56,176 bases of DNA from SM1-73 sp964588305 (GCA_964588305.1 CAZPOP010000020.1:1-56176); one strand, 5' to 3'; counted from the stretch's first letter, positions 25,493 through 34,417 are shown. Program-made: numbers and translations. Notes: generated from the letters alone by a model not told the origin.

Positions 25493-26383
25493 TTAACCTA
25501 TCACCTTCCTCCTTCTCAAGAATACCCAGCTGATAAACCCAAGCAACACTATTCCAAAGATGATCAGACCCCATTCGGTGAGAGCGGGAATTCCTTCTAC
25601 CGGGGGTTCGTACGCATTCGCACATCTAAGTTCGTTTTTTAGAAGCTCTGATCTATCACCAGCCCAGCAAAGACTGGCATCACATCCCCATTCCACGGTC
25701 TGCATGGTGGCCCACACCTCACCTGCACCATACTGATAAGAAATGTAGGTTGGATCGGCTGTTCCAGCCACGCAGATGATCTTAGTTGCACCCCCGGGAA
25801 GATTCGTCAGCCATCCATGGGTTGACAAACCCCACCCATCAAAGTAATTAGGATCCGTAGCCCAAATATCGTATACTCCATTTACTCCTCTGACTATGCA
25901 GCGGGTTGTATCTGTGACGGTCAAGTCCTGCAAATAACTATTTACATGCGTTACATTGCCAGGCAGGATTTGATGACCAGTCCAGTCGCCCATATTCCAG
26001 GCCTGGTCACAGCAATGGGCCAGCAACAGGTTGCCGCTGTTCACAAACGCTTCGATTTGGACGATCTTAGTCGCAATATTCTGATAGTATGACGTGGGCT
26101 GGTCCGAGGCGTACATTATAACTTTGTAGTCGCTCAAATCTGCGGGAATGTTATTCGAGTTGACCATATCGTAGGTTTTTCCAAGCGAATCTAAATAGTA
26201 CTCGTTGGGGTTAATCTCCCAGGGTAGCACATCCTGGATCAACAGGACTTCTGTGCCGGCAATCTTCTCCGGTGAGGGGATCGGCGTATAGCCCGGAGGC
26301 GGGGTATGACTGTCCAAGCCAAAAACCACACCCGGAACTATTAGAAATAACGCCACTGCCAAAGTTAATGAACCTAATTTCAT
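25493..26383 (-). CDS. Secreted IPTL-CTERM protein with a ThuA/GATase-like domain
   Basis: An exported protein of 296 residues. A signal peptide (MKLGSLTLAVALFLIVPGVVF) leads to a domain beginning TEVLLIQDVLPWEINP and including VIMYASD and GNLLLAHCCDQ, which looks like a class I glutamine-amidotransferase/ThuA-like alpha-beta fold. No enzyme assignment is possible. The C terminus is a sorting signal: IPALTEWG, then a hydrophobic helix, then WVFLRRRKVIG, the motif-helix-arginine layout read by exosortases. ATG at 26383 with GGAAGGAA upstream. It is the first of three genes with nearly the same tail next to xrtH. Confidence 0.8.
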   Translation of the reverse strand: MKLGSLTLAVALFLIVPGVVFGLDSHTPPPGYTPIPSPEKIAGTEVLLIQDVLPWEINPNEYYLDSLGKTYDMVNSNNIPADLSDYKVIMYASDQPTSYYQNIATKIVQIEAFVNSGNLLLAHCCDQAWNMGDWTGHQILPGNVTHVNSYLQDLTVTDTTRCIVRGVNGVYDIWATDPNYFDGWGLSTHGWLTNLPGGATKIICVAGTADPTYISYQYGAGEVWATMQTVEWGCDASLCWAGDRSELLKNELRCANAYEPPVEGIPALTEWGLIIFGIVLLGFISWVFLRRRKVIG

Positions 26384-26698
26384 CCTTTCCTTCCTTCCTT
26401 TTATTCAGGTGCTTGATACGAACTTCAAATCAGTAAGTGAATTTGGGATGTAATGGTTCAGGTCCGAAAACCATCCAAGATGCCAAGTCCATCCTATCTT
26501 AACATCAACAAATTCACCCTTGCTTCACAAAAACGGGCCTACCTTACGCTACATAAAGATCACCTCCGGAAAAGCAGTTTAGAGTTAAGAGTATCGAGTT
26601 TAGAGAAAAGCAAATTCTCTCTGGTTGGGTGCCGTAAGCTCGTATCTAAACCCAGACGGATCGTCCCACCTGCGTTACACACCTATGACCTTCCACCT
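26384..26698. other. Intergenic between sorted-protein genes
   Basis: The 315 bp have no gene. The end next to 26698 carries a version of the same post-stop sequence (GACCTTCCACCTTTAACC) found after the other two sorted-protein genes. Confidence 0.5.
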
Positions 26699-27421
26699 TT
26701 AACCTGTCGCCTTCCTCCTTCTCAAGAACACCCAGCTGATAAACCCAAGCAACACTACCCCAAAGATCATCAGACCCCATTCGGTGAGAACGGGAATTGA
26801 GCCAGGAACAGCCACATCTCCGGCAATGCGAAACACGAGGAACTCTTGATGATTGCCTCCTTGATGCGGGGTCGAGTATGTGCCACTGGGTACAAGACCG
26901 CTTTCATACCATATCCACTGGGCTTCGTTTGGTAGATCGGACGGCTGCCAGATATTGGGGAATACGTATCCCCAGACATATGCGAAAGGCGTCGTGGGGG
27001 TCGCGGGATCAAGATCGTAGCCAAGATCGCTTGCGTATTTGCCGGCGGGAAAAACCTCCCAAGCAGGGTCTCCGGTCCAAGCAGTCTTGCCCAGCGTCGT
27101 GTTGGTGAACCTGCCGACAAATCCCTGTGCAACTGAGTGGTCCGATCCGGTCGCCACATAAAGGTAGGCGTTAGACGGCTGCGTCGTCACAAAGTGATCT
27201 TCCGTGGGCCACCAGTTGGATATGCCGACAGGTCCTCCGACAGTCTGTGTGCTGGTTCCGTAGTAGACTGTCCCGAAGTTGTCGATGGTGAGGTAGATAT
27301 CCCAGTTCTCATTGGCGGCCTTCGCCAGCGACCAGCCGCCTGAGAGTAGCACCATAGCTACTAAGAGGATTCGGCACAATTGTCGCAAGGTGGCGGCTTT
27401 GCTCGTTTTCGGTCGTGTCAT
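26699..27421 (-). CDS. Secreted IPTL-CTERM protein, unknown domain
   Basis: A 240-residue exported protein. After a long signal peptide ending near AKAANENWD comes a beta-rich, Trp- and Tyr-rich domain (NWDIYLTIDNFGTVYYG, YLYVATGSDH, EFLVFRIAGDV) that I do not recognise. It could be a ligand- or surface-binding module. The C-terminal sorting tail is IPVLTEWG, a hydrophobic helix, then FLRRRKATG. The start ATG at 27421 has GAGGAGGA upstream; the ATG at 27451 lies beyond that site. The tail is nearly identical in DNA to that of the neighbour at 25493. Confidence 0.75.
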   Translation of the reverse strand: MTRPKTSKAATLRQLCRILLVAMVLLSGGWSLAKAANENWDIYLTIDNFGTVYYGTSTQTVGGPVGISNWWPTEDHFVTTQPSNAYLYVATGSDHSVAQGFVGRFTNTTLGKTAWTGDPAWEVFPAGKYASDLGYDLDPATPTTPFAYVWGYVFPNIWQPSDLPNEAQWIWYESGLVPSGTYSTPHQGGNHQEFLVFRIAGDVAVPGSIPVLTEWGLMIFGVVLLGFISWVFLRRRKATG

Positions 27422-27771
27422 TTGTTCCTCCTCTGAAATGAAGCGTTTCATTGTGGCTCTTCCTTTCTATGACAAGCCGTTCTCATAAATTAGATGTTAT
27501 AGGTGAGACAAGCCCGTGGCGGCTTGACCTCTTTGTCTATCAGTTTCGCAGGTCAAACACCAGTGATTCTGACCTCCTTTTAATAATCCACTGTTCACAC
27601 TGAACTGTAACCACAAACCGATCACCGTCTGCTCATTTCATTTTTCTCACAGGCATCATCCTCCATGTTTCAAATGCCACATTCCGGCACCACCTAACGC
27701 CGCAAGAATCGCGGCAGTCTTGTTCGTGGGGGGATTGGATTCCCAGCACGAACGCCTTTGACCTTTCACCT
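27422..27771. other. Intergenic between sorted-protein genes
   Basis: The 350 bp have no gene. A hairpin, GAAATGAAGCGTTTCAT, lies near 27436 at the 5' side of the downstream gene. Near 27722-27752 there is an imperfect copy of the GTTCGTG..CACGAAC stem found at 25442. The post-stop phrase GACCTTTCACCTTTAACC follows it, as at 25482. Confidence 0.55.
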
Positions 27772-28767
27772 TTAACCTATCACCTTTCTCCTCTTAATGA
27801 ACACCCAGCTGATAAACCCAAGCAGCGCTATCCCGAAGATGATCAGACCCCAGGTGGTGAGAATGGGGATGCCTGTTGAAGGAGGGCGGCAGACAAAGCT
27901 CTCGCCCTTGATGAATACATCCGAGTCGAGGACGGCATCGCCGGCATCAGCGATCGCCAGTTTGATATGGTTCACACCAGGATTGACTTGTGATGTGGCC
28001 GTCAGCACTACCGTCAGTCCATCCATTTCGGTGTTAATCGCGCCTCCCTCATCGTCCAAGTCATTGTTACGATACAAGTTACAGTTGACTCCTCCGTTAG
28101 GCCAGCTGTACGGATTGCCACAGTTAACATTGTTAATCGCGACTGGCGTAACACCGTCGGGAAGAAGAGCAATATTGACCCCGTTGAGGAAAAAACCGAA
28201 GACATTATTGTACGGGGAGTTGACGTATTCGTTGTATTCCTCGGATGCAAAGACGTACTGAAACGAAATCACTTGAAGGTTTTGGCATTCGAAATCGAAC
28301 TCCAGTACTGTGGCATCGAAAGTTTGGTAACCTGGAATTAGGTTATCCAGATCCGGATCACCGGGCTGGCCATTGTCAGTCGTTGTATTGTCTAATTGGT
28401 TCGGCCCAACCACAGATGCGATGTTCCCGGTGCTCAGAATGATGCCGTCCTCAAATCCGATGATCCCTGTACCACCCGAGAACGTGCCGGCAGCGATGTT
28501 GACACCAGTGTAGGTAACACTGTGGATGATCGGGGCATCAGGCCCGGAGCCAATCAGGGCCTGCACCAGAGCATCTGGCGTCCCCAAGGTATTCAAATCG
28601 ATCGTTTGAATGCCGCCAGTCGGCAACGCCGGAGCCTTCCAATTGCTTTGACCTGGTCCAATGTCGGGTCTCGTCGGCGGGGCTTGCGCCCAAGAACTGA
28701 TGGCAAACGAAACCAAGAAAACCGTTAAGAGCGAAAAAACAAATATTGTTCTTTGGTTTCCTTTCAT
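27772..28767 (-). CDS. Secreted choice-of-anchor L protein with IPTL-CTERM tail
   Basis: A 331-residue exported protein. The signal peptide ends near ISSWAQA. The body matches the choice-of-anchor L domain: GFEDGIILSTGNIASVVGPN, TVLEFDFECQ, FQYVFASEEYNEYVNSPYND-like, VFGFFLNGVN and IKLAIADAGDAVLDSDVFIK. This domain occurs on surface proteins anchored by many different C-terminal signals. Here the signal is IPILTTWG, a hydrophobic helix and FIKRRKVIG. The ATG at 28767 is chosen, with GGAGGAG about 9 nt upstream; the upstream extension to 28860 lacks protein character. It is the promoter-proximal member of the sorted-protein set. Confidence 0.85.
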   Translation of the reverse strand: MKGNQRTIFVFSLLTVFLVSFAISSWAQAPPTRPDIGPGQSNWKAPALPTGGIQTIDLNTLGTPDALVQALIGSGPDAPIIHSVTYTGVNIAAGTFSGGTGIIGFEDGIILSTGNIASVVGPNQLDNTTTDNGQPGDPDLDNLIPGYQTFDATVLEFDFECQNLQVISFQYVFASEEYNEYVNSPYNNVFGFFLNGVNIALLPDGVTPVAINNVNCGNPYSWPNGGVNCNLYRNNDLDDEGGAINTEMDGLTVVLTATSQVNPGVNHIKLAIADAGDAVLDSDVFIKGESFVCRPPSTGIPILTTWGLIIFGIALLGFISWVFIKRRKVIG

Positions 28768-29652
28768 AGCTATTACTCCTCCTTGCTTAAGATGATCAAC
28801 CTTTTCTGTTGACTCAAGACTCCCCCTCAAATCGCCAAAGCTCTTTCCGCCATCCTGCAAAAACGAGCGCTTGCCCGTCCAGGTATGGTTTCATCTCATA
28901 AAGATCACCTCCGAAAGACAGTCTGGAGTTAACAGTGTGGAGTTAAAAGCACAGAGTCTATGAGGAAATATCTCTGGCTGTTGACTCTTGGTCTTAACCA
29001 CGAACCGTGAACTATGAACAATTAACCAGCTTTGTTTCTTCCCTGAAAAATCAAGTCAAACGAGGATGACACAGGGGATTCTTTCCTTCCTCAAGATTTG
29101 CCTATGAAAAGGCTGAGTATCTCTCCAAAGCCTGTCCTATAGTAAATAAATGATAATGCAGATGGATTAGAGTAAGACTTCCTCTCTTCTCCCAAGTAAT
29201 TACAGACTATGAGTAAAGATTTGTGTTACACTCTTATTCTAACGATTCTTTTTGAAAAGTCAAGTATTTTTTTCAAAAATAAGGAAATTCTGAGAAAAAC
29301 ATCAAGAGCCATGCTGGTGGGGCTTAAGGCAAGACTGGACAATCAGTTAGGCGCTTCAAACGGAGAATAGGGTGATCTGTCAATGGATGGAACGCCCACA
29401 GGGGCGTCCGGATTACCGGATTAGACGGATAGGATAAAAGGGGAAATGGTTATTCCAAAGGGACGAACACGCCCGTTGACGACGAGGATAGAATCCTAAC
29501 GGATTGGCTCCCCCTATCTGAGCAGCTGCCCGCCTGTGGCGGGCTTCGTGTGAATGCGTGCGCATCCGCCAAAGACGTGAAAGGGGCAAGCCTTCTCTTA
29601 AGCCAGGGTGTCCGTTACCAATAAAAAGATGAATCTCTATCTTTGAGATGAT
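28768..29652. other. 885-bp intergenic stretch, nothing clear
   Basis: No ORF with a ribosome site and no strong terminator. There is a small inverted pair near 29388 (GGAACGCC..GGGGCGTCC), and ATTAGACGGATAGGAT near 29413 loosely resembles the inverse of the TCATCCGCTTAATCCG repeat. The region separates glcF from the exosortase island. Confidence 0.4.
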
Positions 29653-30927
29653 CTACGCCTTTTTTCCATCCGGATAGGCGTCGGCTAAAAGTTGGATAGG
29701 ATGTTTTACTCTCTGTTTCATCTTTTTCTGTAGGAAGGTCTCCTCGAAGCGCATCATACAGCCGGGACAACCGCTGACCAGGAAATCGGGATCCACCTTT
29801 TCCAGATTCTCCAGCTTGTATTCCATTACACCCGCAGAGATGGGATAGTATTTGAGATTAAACGATCCACCGCCTCCACAGCACCTATCCGCTTCTCCCA
29901 TCTCAATGAACTTCACTCCGGGAAGCTCTTTCAGTATCTTCCTGGGTTCGTCCTTTATCCCCTGTCCCCGATTCAAATGGCAGGGATCATGATAGGTGAT
30001 GGTAATTTCATGTTCTGGTTTTCTAAAATCCTTCTTCATGTCTATAACGTTGACCAGAAACTCCGAGATATCGTAAGTCGGAATGTCGAAGTCCACCCCC
30101 AGAAGCTCCTTGTATTCCTTCTTTAGGGTCAAACCACCGGAAGCGCAATTCACTACGATACAATCTACTTTGGCATCCTTGAAAACCTTCAGGTTCTTTT
30201 TAGCATGTTTGATTCCGGTTTTGAAATCACCTGAATTGTAGATTGAGGTTCCGCAACATATCTGTCCCTTTGGGATTACTACCTCTATGTCATTATGCGT
30301 CAAAACCTTTATCAGCGCCTCACCAACCTCCGGATAGACCAAATTGGTGCCGCAGCCGTAGAAGTACCCCACCCGCATCTTGGGGTTCTTCACCGTCACC
30401 ACCTCTGGAATTCTTTTTCTCAAAGGTTTCTTGGCAATCTTTGGATAGATTCTCTCCTTCCATCCGTCAGGGAAGGGCAAGAATAGTGTCAGCGGGTTTT
30501 TCTCCGGGAGGATCTTGTTGGCGATTCTTCCCGCGAAGGTGGCCCACCTTGCCACCGGCGGCAGGAGTCTTCCCCTTTTCAGCAAGTGACGAAAGATCAG
30601 CCTCTCCAGAAGGGTGAATTTGCCCTGGTCCACCAAATCAGCCCTGGCGCGCAAGATCAGATCGTCCGATCTGACTCCTCCGGGACAGGCCTCCACACAG
30701 GATTTGCAGTTCAAGCAGAAGTTGATCTTTTTCCTGAAAACCTCGCTCAGTTCGATTTCGCCTTTGCGGGCAGCGTCGATTAAAGCGATTCTCCCCCTGG
30801 GTGCCGCAGGTTCATACTTCAGCTCCGCATAAAGCGGACAGACCGACAGGCACGTGCCGCATTTCAGGCATTTCAAAAGTTCGTCTTCCTTTTCAGCGAT
30901 ATGTTTGTATGTGGTTTTCATAGCCAT
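29653..30927 (-). CDS. glcF: (Fe-S)-binding oxidoreductase subunit, GlcF type
   Basis: The iron-sulphur subunit that carries electrons from a GlcD-type flavoprotein. Two 4Fe-4S motifs stand near the N terminus (CLKCGTCLSVCPLY and CLNCKSCVEACPGG), followed by two CCG domains with YFYGCG..ICCGTSIYNSGD and HDPCHLNRGQG..CCGGGGSF..GCPGC. The length of about 424 residues is typical. ATG at 30927 (AGGA 4 nt upstream) or the ATG two codons later are both possible. It lies alone, 10 kb from glcD on the same strand, with the exosortase genes and larA between them. Confidence 0.88.
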   Translation of the reverse strand: MAMKTTYKHIAEKEDELLKCLKCGTCLSVCPLYAELKYEPAAPRGRIALIDAARKGEIELSEVFRKKINFCLNCKSCVEACPGGVRSDDLILRARADLVDQGKFTLLERLIFRHLLKRGRLLPPVARWATFAGRIANKILPEKNPLTLFLPFPDGWKERIYPKIAKKPLRKRIPEVVTVKNPKMRVGYFYGCGTNLVYPEVGEALIKVLTHNDIEVVIPKGQICCGTSIYNSGDFKTGIKHAKKNLKVFKDAKVDCIVVNCASGGLTLKKEYKELLGVDFDIPTYDISEFLVNVIDMKKDFRKPEHEITITYHDPCHLNRGQGIKDEPRKILKELPGVKFIEMGEADRCCGGGGSFNLKYYPISAGVMEYKLENLEKVDPDFLVSGCPGCMMRFEETFLQKKMKQRVKHPIQLLADAYPDGKKA

Positions 30928-31441
30928 AGAATCCTTTCTCATCACCATGATACGTTCTTTGTGAATATAATTGGAGGGGTGCGATTGTCAAGATATTATA
31001 CAAAAGTGTTTGCGTCCAGTGAAGCGGTACGGCTCATTTTTGTCAAGTTGATTTCACGTCATACGACCAGGTTCTACCGCGTAGGCAAGCCTTCACGGCT
31101 TGCCAGCTAAGGCATGAAGGGTCGGCCAAGCTGTTAAATGACGCTCTCAGAATAGACGAGCTGACAGATTTCACCAAATGCGCGAGCCTTAAATCAATCC
31201 AAAAGCTTGGCTCTTTCCTCCTTCATCTCTTTACCCAAGCCTCAACACAGCCCTTTGACTCTCATACTTCAAACCTAAAACTTGGCACGCATCCTAAAAG
31301 AGTCTCCGAAGAGGCATCCTTGCCCACCACGACGGAAACCCCGGGATTCCGGCGAGTTCTCAAGAAGGAGGAAGTACCAGTCCAGAAGGCATCGTCCGTC
31401 CAGTGATTCGGCTGTTTCTTGAGAGGGCTCCAAGAATTTGC
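30928..31441. other. Intergenic with a GGCAAGCC hairpin
   Basis: The gap between the divergent glcF and small lipoprotein genes. A palindrome, GGCAAGCC-ttcac-GGCTTGCC, lies at 31084-31104 and is another member of the short stem-loop repeats. No gene was found. Confidence 0.5.
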
Positions 31442-31470
31442 TTGACAACCCAGTCAGTATAAATTACACT
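31442..31470 (+). promoter_or_regulatory. Sigma70-type promoter for the small lipoprotein gene
   Basis: A perfect TTGACA (31442-31447), a 17-nt spacer and TACACT (31465-31470), about 65 bp upstream of the start codon. Confidence 0.6.
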
Positions 31471-31534
31471 TGTGTAAAAATGGGTTTAACAGGAAGAAAA
31501 TAGTTGCTTGAAAGGTCAAAAGGAGGTGAAACAG

Positions 31535-31906
31535 ATGAAATCTCCGGGACGTGGTCCACACGCTTTCCGTTTCGCAAAAGCTGGTGTGATTTCTCTCGTT
31601 GTACTCGGTTTGGCTTTTGTGGGGATATTCTCGAGCTGCAGTCAGGAAAAGGCGGTGGAAAGATTGATGGCTGATCCCCAAATGTCCAAGTTGATCCTGG
31701 ACCGGATATGGCAGAGTCCAGAGACAAAAGAGGTTCTTGTTGAGATGGTGATGAACGATCCAGAGAGCAGGCAGAAGTTTCTGGAATCTATAGTGCAGGA
31801 TAGCAGCCAGGCCACACTCATGATGGATATGATGATGGAGAGCGAAGACTTGACTGGTATGTTGACCGAGAAGACTGCCCCACTACACACAAAGAAGAGA
31901 AGATAA
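31535..31906 (+). CDS. Small predicted lipoprotein, unknown function
   Basis: A 123-residue protein. A basic N terminus, a hydrophobic stretch (VISLVVLGLAFVGIF) and the lipobox FSSC indicate a lipoprotein. The mature part is helical and methionine-rich (LMADPQMSKLILDRIWQSPE, MMDMMMESED) and has two similar segments of the type MxxPxxxxxxLxxI. I do not recognise the family. The ATG at 31535 has AAAGGAGG upstream; the in-frame TTG at 31508 precedes that site. It is transcribed alone from a clear promoter and ends at a perfect palindrome. Confidence 0.7.
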   Translation: MKSPGRGPHAFRFAKAGVISLVVLGLAFVGIFSSCSQEKAVERLMADPQMSKLILDRIWQSPETKEVLVEMVMNDPESRQKFLESIVQDSSQATLMMDMMMESEDLTGMLTEKTAPLHTKKRR

Positions 31907-31933
31907 AAAGGATTTCAACGCCTGGATTGTTTT

Positions 31934-31965
31934 GTGGCGCAGGCTGGAATTCCAGCCTGCGCCAC
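31934..31965. terminator. 32-bp perfect palindrome between convergent genes
   Basis: The arm GTGGCGCAGGCTGG, an AATT centre, then the exact complement. It lies between the convergent lipoprotein and PTS IIA genes and could end transcription from both sides, although no T-run follows. It may equally be a REP-type element. Confidence 0.5.
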
Positions 31966-32036
31966 ATCCCCCCTCAAGTTCCTCTGTGATTTGGAAAGAT
32001 TCTAAGACTCCAGGATTTGCTTTTGGGAAATCGCGG

Positions 32037-32540
32037 TTACTCCATTCTCTTTATTGCCCTGACTATCTCGTATTCCGAGGGAGCATTCAGAAGCTCGTCT
32101 CGGAAGTAGTCGAATTGGAGCATTTCGGCCAACGCTTTGAAGACCTTAAGATATAAGGCATCGTCGTAAGGCGGCGCAGCCATGACGAAGAAAAGATTAA
32201 CTGGCTCTTTGTCCAGCGAATCGAAATCGTATCCTTCTTTTGAACGGGCCAAGCCCATTAGGAACTCTTTGGCTTGCATGGTCCGGACATGAGGAAGGGC
32301 TATGCCCTGTCCGATTCCGGTGGTGGCTTTCTTTTCTCTGTTCACCAGATCGACCAGAAGTTTCCGTTTATTGCCCACCCTCCCGGATATTTCCAGAAGA
32401 TCAACCAGCTCCTTTAAGATCGTCTCTTTCCTCATCCATAATAGTTTCTCGGGATGGACTGAAGAGTTAGGGTCATTGTTGATCTCGGTCTCCATCTCCA
32501 ATTTGATCAGTTCGGGCTTCAAGTATCGAGATATGTCCAT
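32037..32540 (-). CDS. PTS EIIA domain protein (PtsN/fructose type)
   Basis: A 167-residue phosphotransferase IIA-2 domain. The phospho-acceptor histidine sits in TGIGQGIALPHVRT near residue 86, with the downstream VNLFFVMAAPPYDDALYLKVFKAL typical of this family. No EIIB, EIIC or HPr gene is nearby, so a regulatory PtsN-like role is more likely than sugar uptake; this is inferred. The ATG at 32540 has GAGG 5 nt upstream. It faces the small lipoprotein gene convergently. Confidence 0.85.
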   Translation of the reverse strand: MDISRYLKPELIKLEMETEINNDPNSSVHPEKLLWMRKETILKELVDLLEISGRVGNKRKLLVDLVNREKKATTGIGQGIALPHVRTMQAKEFLMGLARSKEGYDFDSLDKEPVNLFFVMAAPPYDDALYLKVFKALAEMLQFDYFRDELLNAPSEYEIVRAIKRME

Positions 32541-33033
32541 TTTGCCTCATCAGTCTACTTTTTTCACCGGTCCGCGAAACGGCTCGCTTGCTTACCATAA
32601 GAACGCACCAGACGACCACAATCTTTGCCATTCACCAACTGGCCCGGCTTTTGGGCAATCTCGCTTCATCAATTTCTTTTATCGGCAAAACCGAAAAATG
32701 CTGAACACATTATAACGCTGATGGTTGCGGTGGTCAAGCCCAAATCGCGTACACGCGTCGAAGACTCGTCAAAATCATTGGCCTCAGCCTCATTATGAGC
32801 AAGCTTCCCGTTAATCTGGCAAAATGTGGTGCCATGCTGTCTAGTTCCCGGGTAACGACCTGGGATATCCTGCACCGTCCCGGGATCGGAGCCTTGCATG
32901 CCGGCGCCTACGAGGATTCCGCGGATAACGTCTCCTGGTGGGCAAATAAGATATTGACAAAAAGAGTATTGTTGTTATATTGAAATTAAGACGATATAAT
33001 CGGTCTTGTTTCGAATTGCTTGCGAGGTAATAA
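32541..33033. other. Intergenic, no gene, contains the promoter of the redox region
   Basis: About 490 bp. A 62-codon frame at 32795 has no ribosome site and poor coding character. The only feature that stands out is the promoter listed separately at 32954-32981. Confidence 0.5.
32954..32981 (+). promoter_or_regulatory. Strong sigma70-type promoter
   Basis: TTGACA (32954-32959), a 16-nt spacer and TATATT (32976-32981), about 55 bp upstream of the CLSC mini-protein start. Confidence 0.65.
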
Positions 33034-33183
33034 TTGCTTGCGAAATTACTTAAAAAAGTCTTGAGAATAGCAGTTTTACTGATACTCATCGGACTGATCT
33101 TTCATGGAATTAGATTAGGCGACTTTGAAGAAACGCAGGTTAACGGTTCCATGCTATGCCTTTCCTGTATAGGCATACAATAA
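33034..33183 (+). CDS. 49-residue membrane mini-protein ending in CLSCIG
   Basis: Starts TTG at 33034 with GAGGT 6 nt upstream. It encodes MLAKLLKKVLRIAVLLILIG, a short turn, then a soluble tail ending in LCLSCIGIQ: one membrane helix plus a CxxC pair. It is too short for usual gene finders. The position, 65 bp before a polyferredoxin-like membrane protein and behind a strong promoter, argues that it is real and a partner of that protein, perhaps in cluster insertion or thiol electron transfer. The function is inferred; the CxxC and helix are seen directly. Confidence 0.7.
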   Translation: MLAKLLKKVLRIAVLLILIGLIFHGIRLGDFEETQVNGSMLCLSCIGIQ

Positions 33184-33248
33184 CCTGGAGGCATCCTGAG
33201 ATAACCTGTTGTCTGCCAGTTCAATCGCAGAGGTTGCTGTGAGAGAGT

Positions 33249-34061
33249 ATGAAGAGACGTCTTTTCCAGATCGGAAGTCTTCTGATTTCAAATTCGTATT
33301 TTGCTTCGGTTTTTCAGAGCAACATTTACCAGGGATGGTTCAAGGGCGTTTGCATCCCCTTTATGAACTGCTACGGTTGTCCTTTGGCCATGGTCAGCTG
33401 TCCCATCGGGACGCTTCAGCATTTCGTCATCATAAAGGCTGTTCCCTTTTTGCTCATCGGTTTCTTGGGGATCATCGGTCTGGTAGTGGGAAGGATGACC
33501 TGCGGATGGCTTTGTCCTTTTGGCTTTGTCCAGGAAATATTGTACAAGATAAAAACTCCGAAGTTGTACCCGAGCAGGGTATTCAATTATGCTAAGTATT
33601 TGAGTTTAATAGGCTTGACACTATTGGTGGCCTTTTTCGTGGGAGAACCGTGGCTCTGCAAACTGTGTCCGGTGGGTACCTTGGAAGCAGGCATTCCGAT
33701 CGTATTGTGGAATCCCAGCGGGGATATCTTTGCCCAGGGAGGGTCGATAGTCTCCCGGGTGGGGCTCTTGTTCTACGCCAAGCTTTTCATACTCTTTGCC
33801 TTGGTGTCGACGGCGATCTTCGTCCATCAGCCGTTCTGCCGCTATGCGTGCCCATTGGGAGCGATCTACTCCGTTTTCAACAAGGTCAGCCTTTTCCGAA
33901 TGAAGATATACGGCGAAAGATGCGGCTTTTTTCATGAATATCGTCAGATATGTCCCATGGACCTGGAAATCCACCAGACGCCCAATGACAAAGATTGCAT
34001 TCGCTGTCTGGAGTGCACTAAATGCAGAAGCGTAGTCTTTAAGGCTTTTTGGAAGGGGTGA
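33249..34061 (+). CDS. NapH/NosR-like 4Fe-4S membrane protein
   Basis: A 270-residue polytopic membrane protein with many cysteine motifs: NCYGCPLAMVSCPIG near residue 40, MTCGWLCPFGF near residue 84, LCKLCPVGTLEAG near residue 137, CRYACPLGAIYS near residue 199 and a final CIRCLECTKC. The paired CxxxCP motifs are typical of NapH, NosR and RdxA-type proteins that pass quinol-derived electrons across the inner membrane. ATG at 33249. No nap or nos genes are nearby. The downstream neighbours are periplasmic thiol proteins, so it may feed reductant outward; that is inference. Confidence 0.85.
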   Translation: MKRRLFQIGSLLISNSYFASVFQSNIYQGWFKGVCIPFMNCYGCPLAMVSCPIGTLQHFVIIKAVPFLLIGFLGIIGLVVGRMTCGWLCPFGFVQEILYKIKTPKLYPSRVFNYAKYLSLIGLTLLVAFFVGEPWLCKLCPVGTLEAGIPIVLWNPSGDIFAQGGSIVSRVGLLFYAKLFILFALVSTAIFVHQPFCRYACPLGAIYSVFNKVSLFRMKIYGERCGFFHEYRQICPMDLEIHQTPNDKDCIRCLECTKCRSVVFKAFWKG

Positions 34062-34417
34062 CGGCTAAAGAGAATTTCCTGATGAGTTAAACGTGGCTCG
34101 AAATGAGGTGTTTCCAAGCGGCTGAATGTTAAGGCTTCATTCCTCTGGTAAGCGGAGATCCAAACAGCGACTGCATAATAGACACGACCGATATGATATG
34201 TCTGATTAATTCTCTTTTTATTGCCGGACCTGTTCCCCTTGAGGAACGTGGATGATAATTCAGGTTTTTTAACGTTGAACCATATGCCTTTTGCCGAGGA
34301 GGTGATCACGAAAAAAGAGTTCCTCTTTGAGTTGATTATTAGAGGAGGGGATCTGTTGAAGATGGCAGTACATATAAGGACTTAACTTGAGAAAGAACTT
34401 TTAGGAGGTGAAAGGAA
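34062..34417. other. Intergenic upstream of the UGA-containing gene
   Basis: 356 bp with no recognised gene or terminator. The ribosome site AGGAGGTG for the next gene lies at 34403-34410. Confidence 0.5.

Noticed and set aside
27797..28261. Long plus-strand frame opposite the choice-of-anchor L gene
   Set aside because: Shadow of the real minus-strand gene; Ser/Thr/Pro-rich composition without motif or ribosome site.
32795..32983. 62-codon frame before the redox region
   Set aside because: No ribosome site, poor protein character, and it overlaps the strong promoter at 32954.
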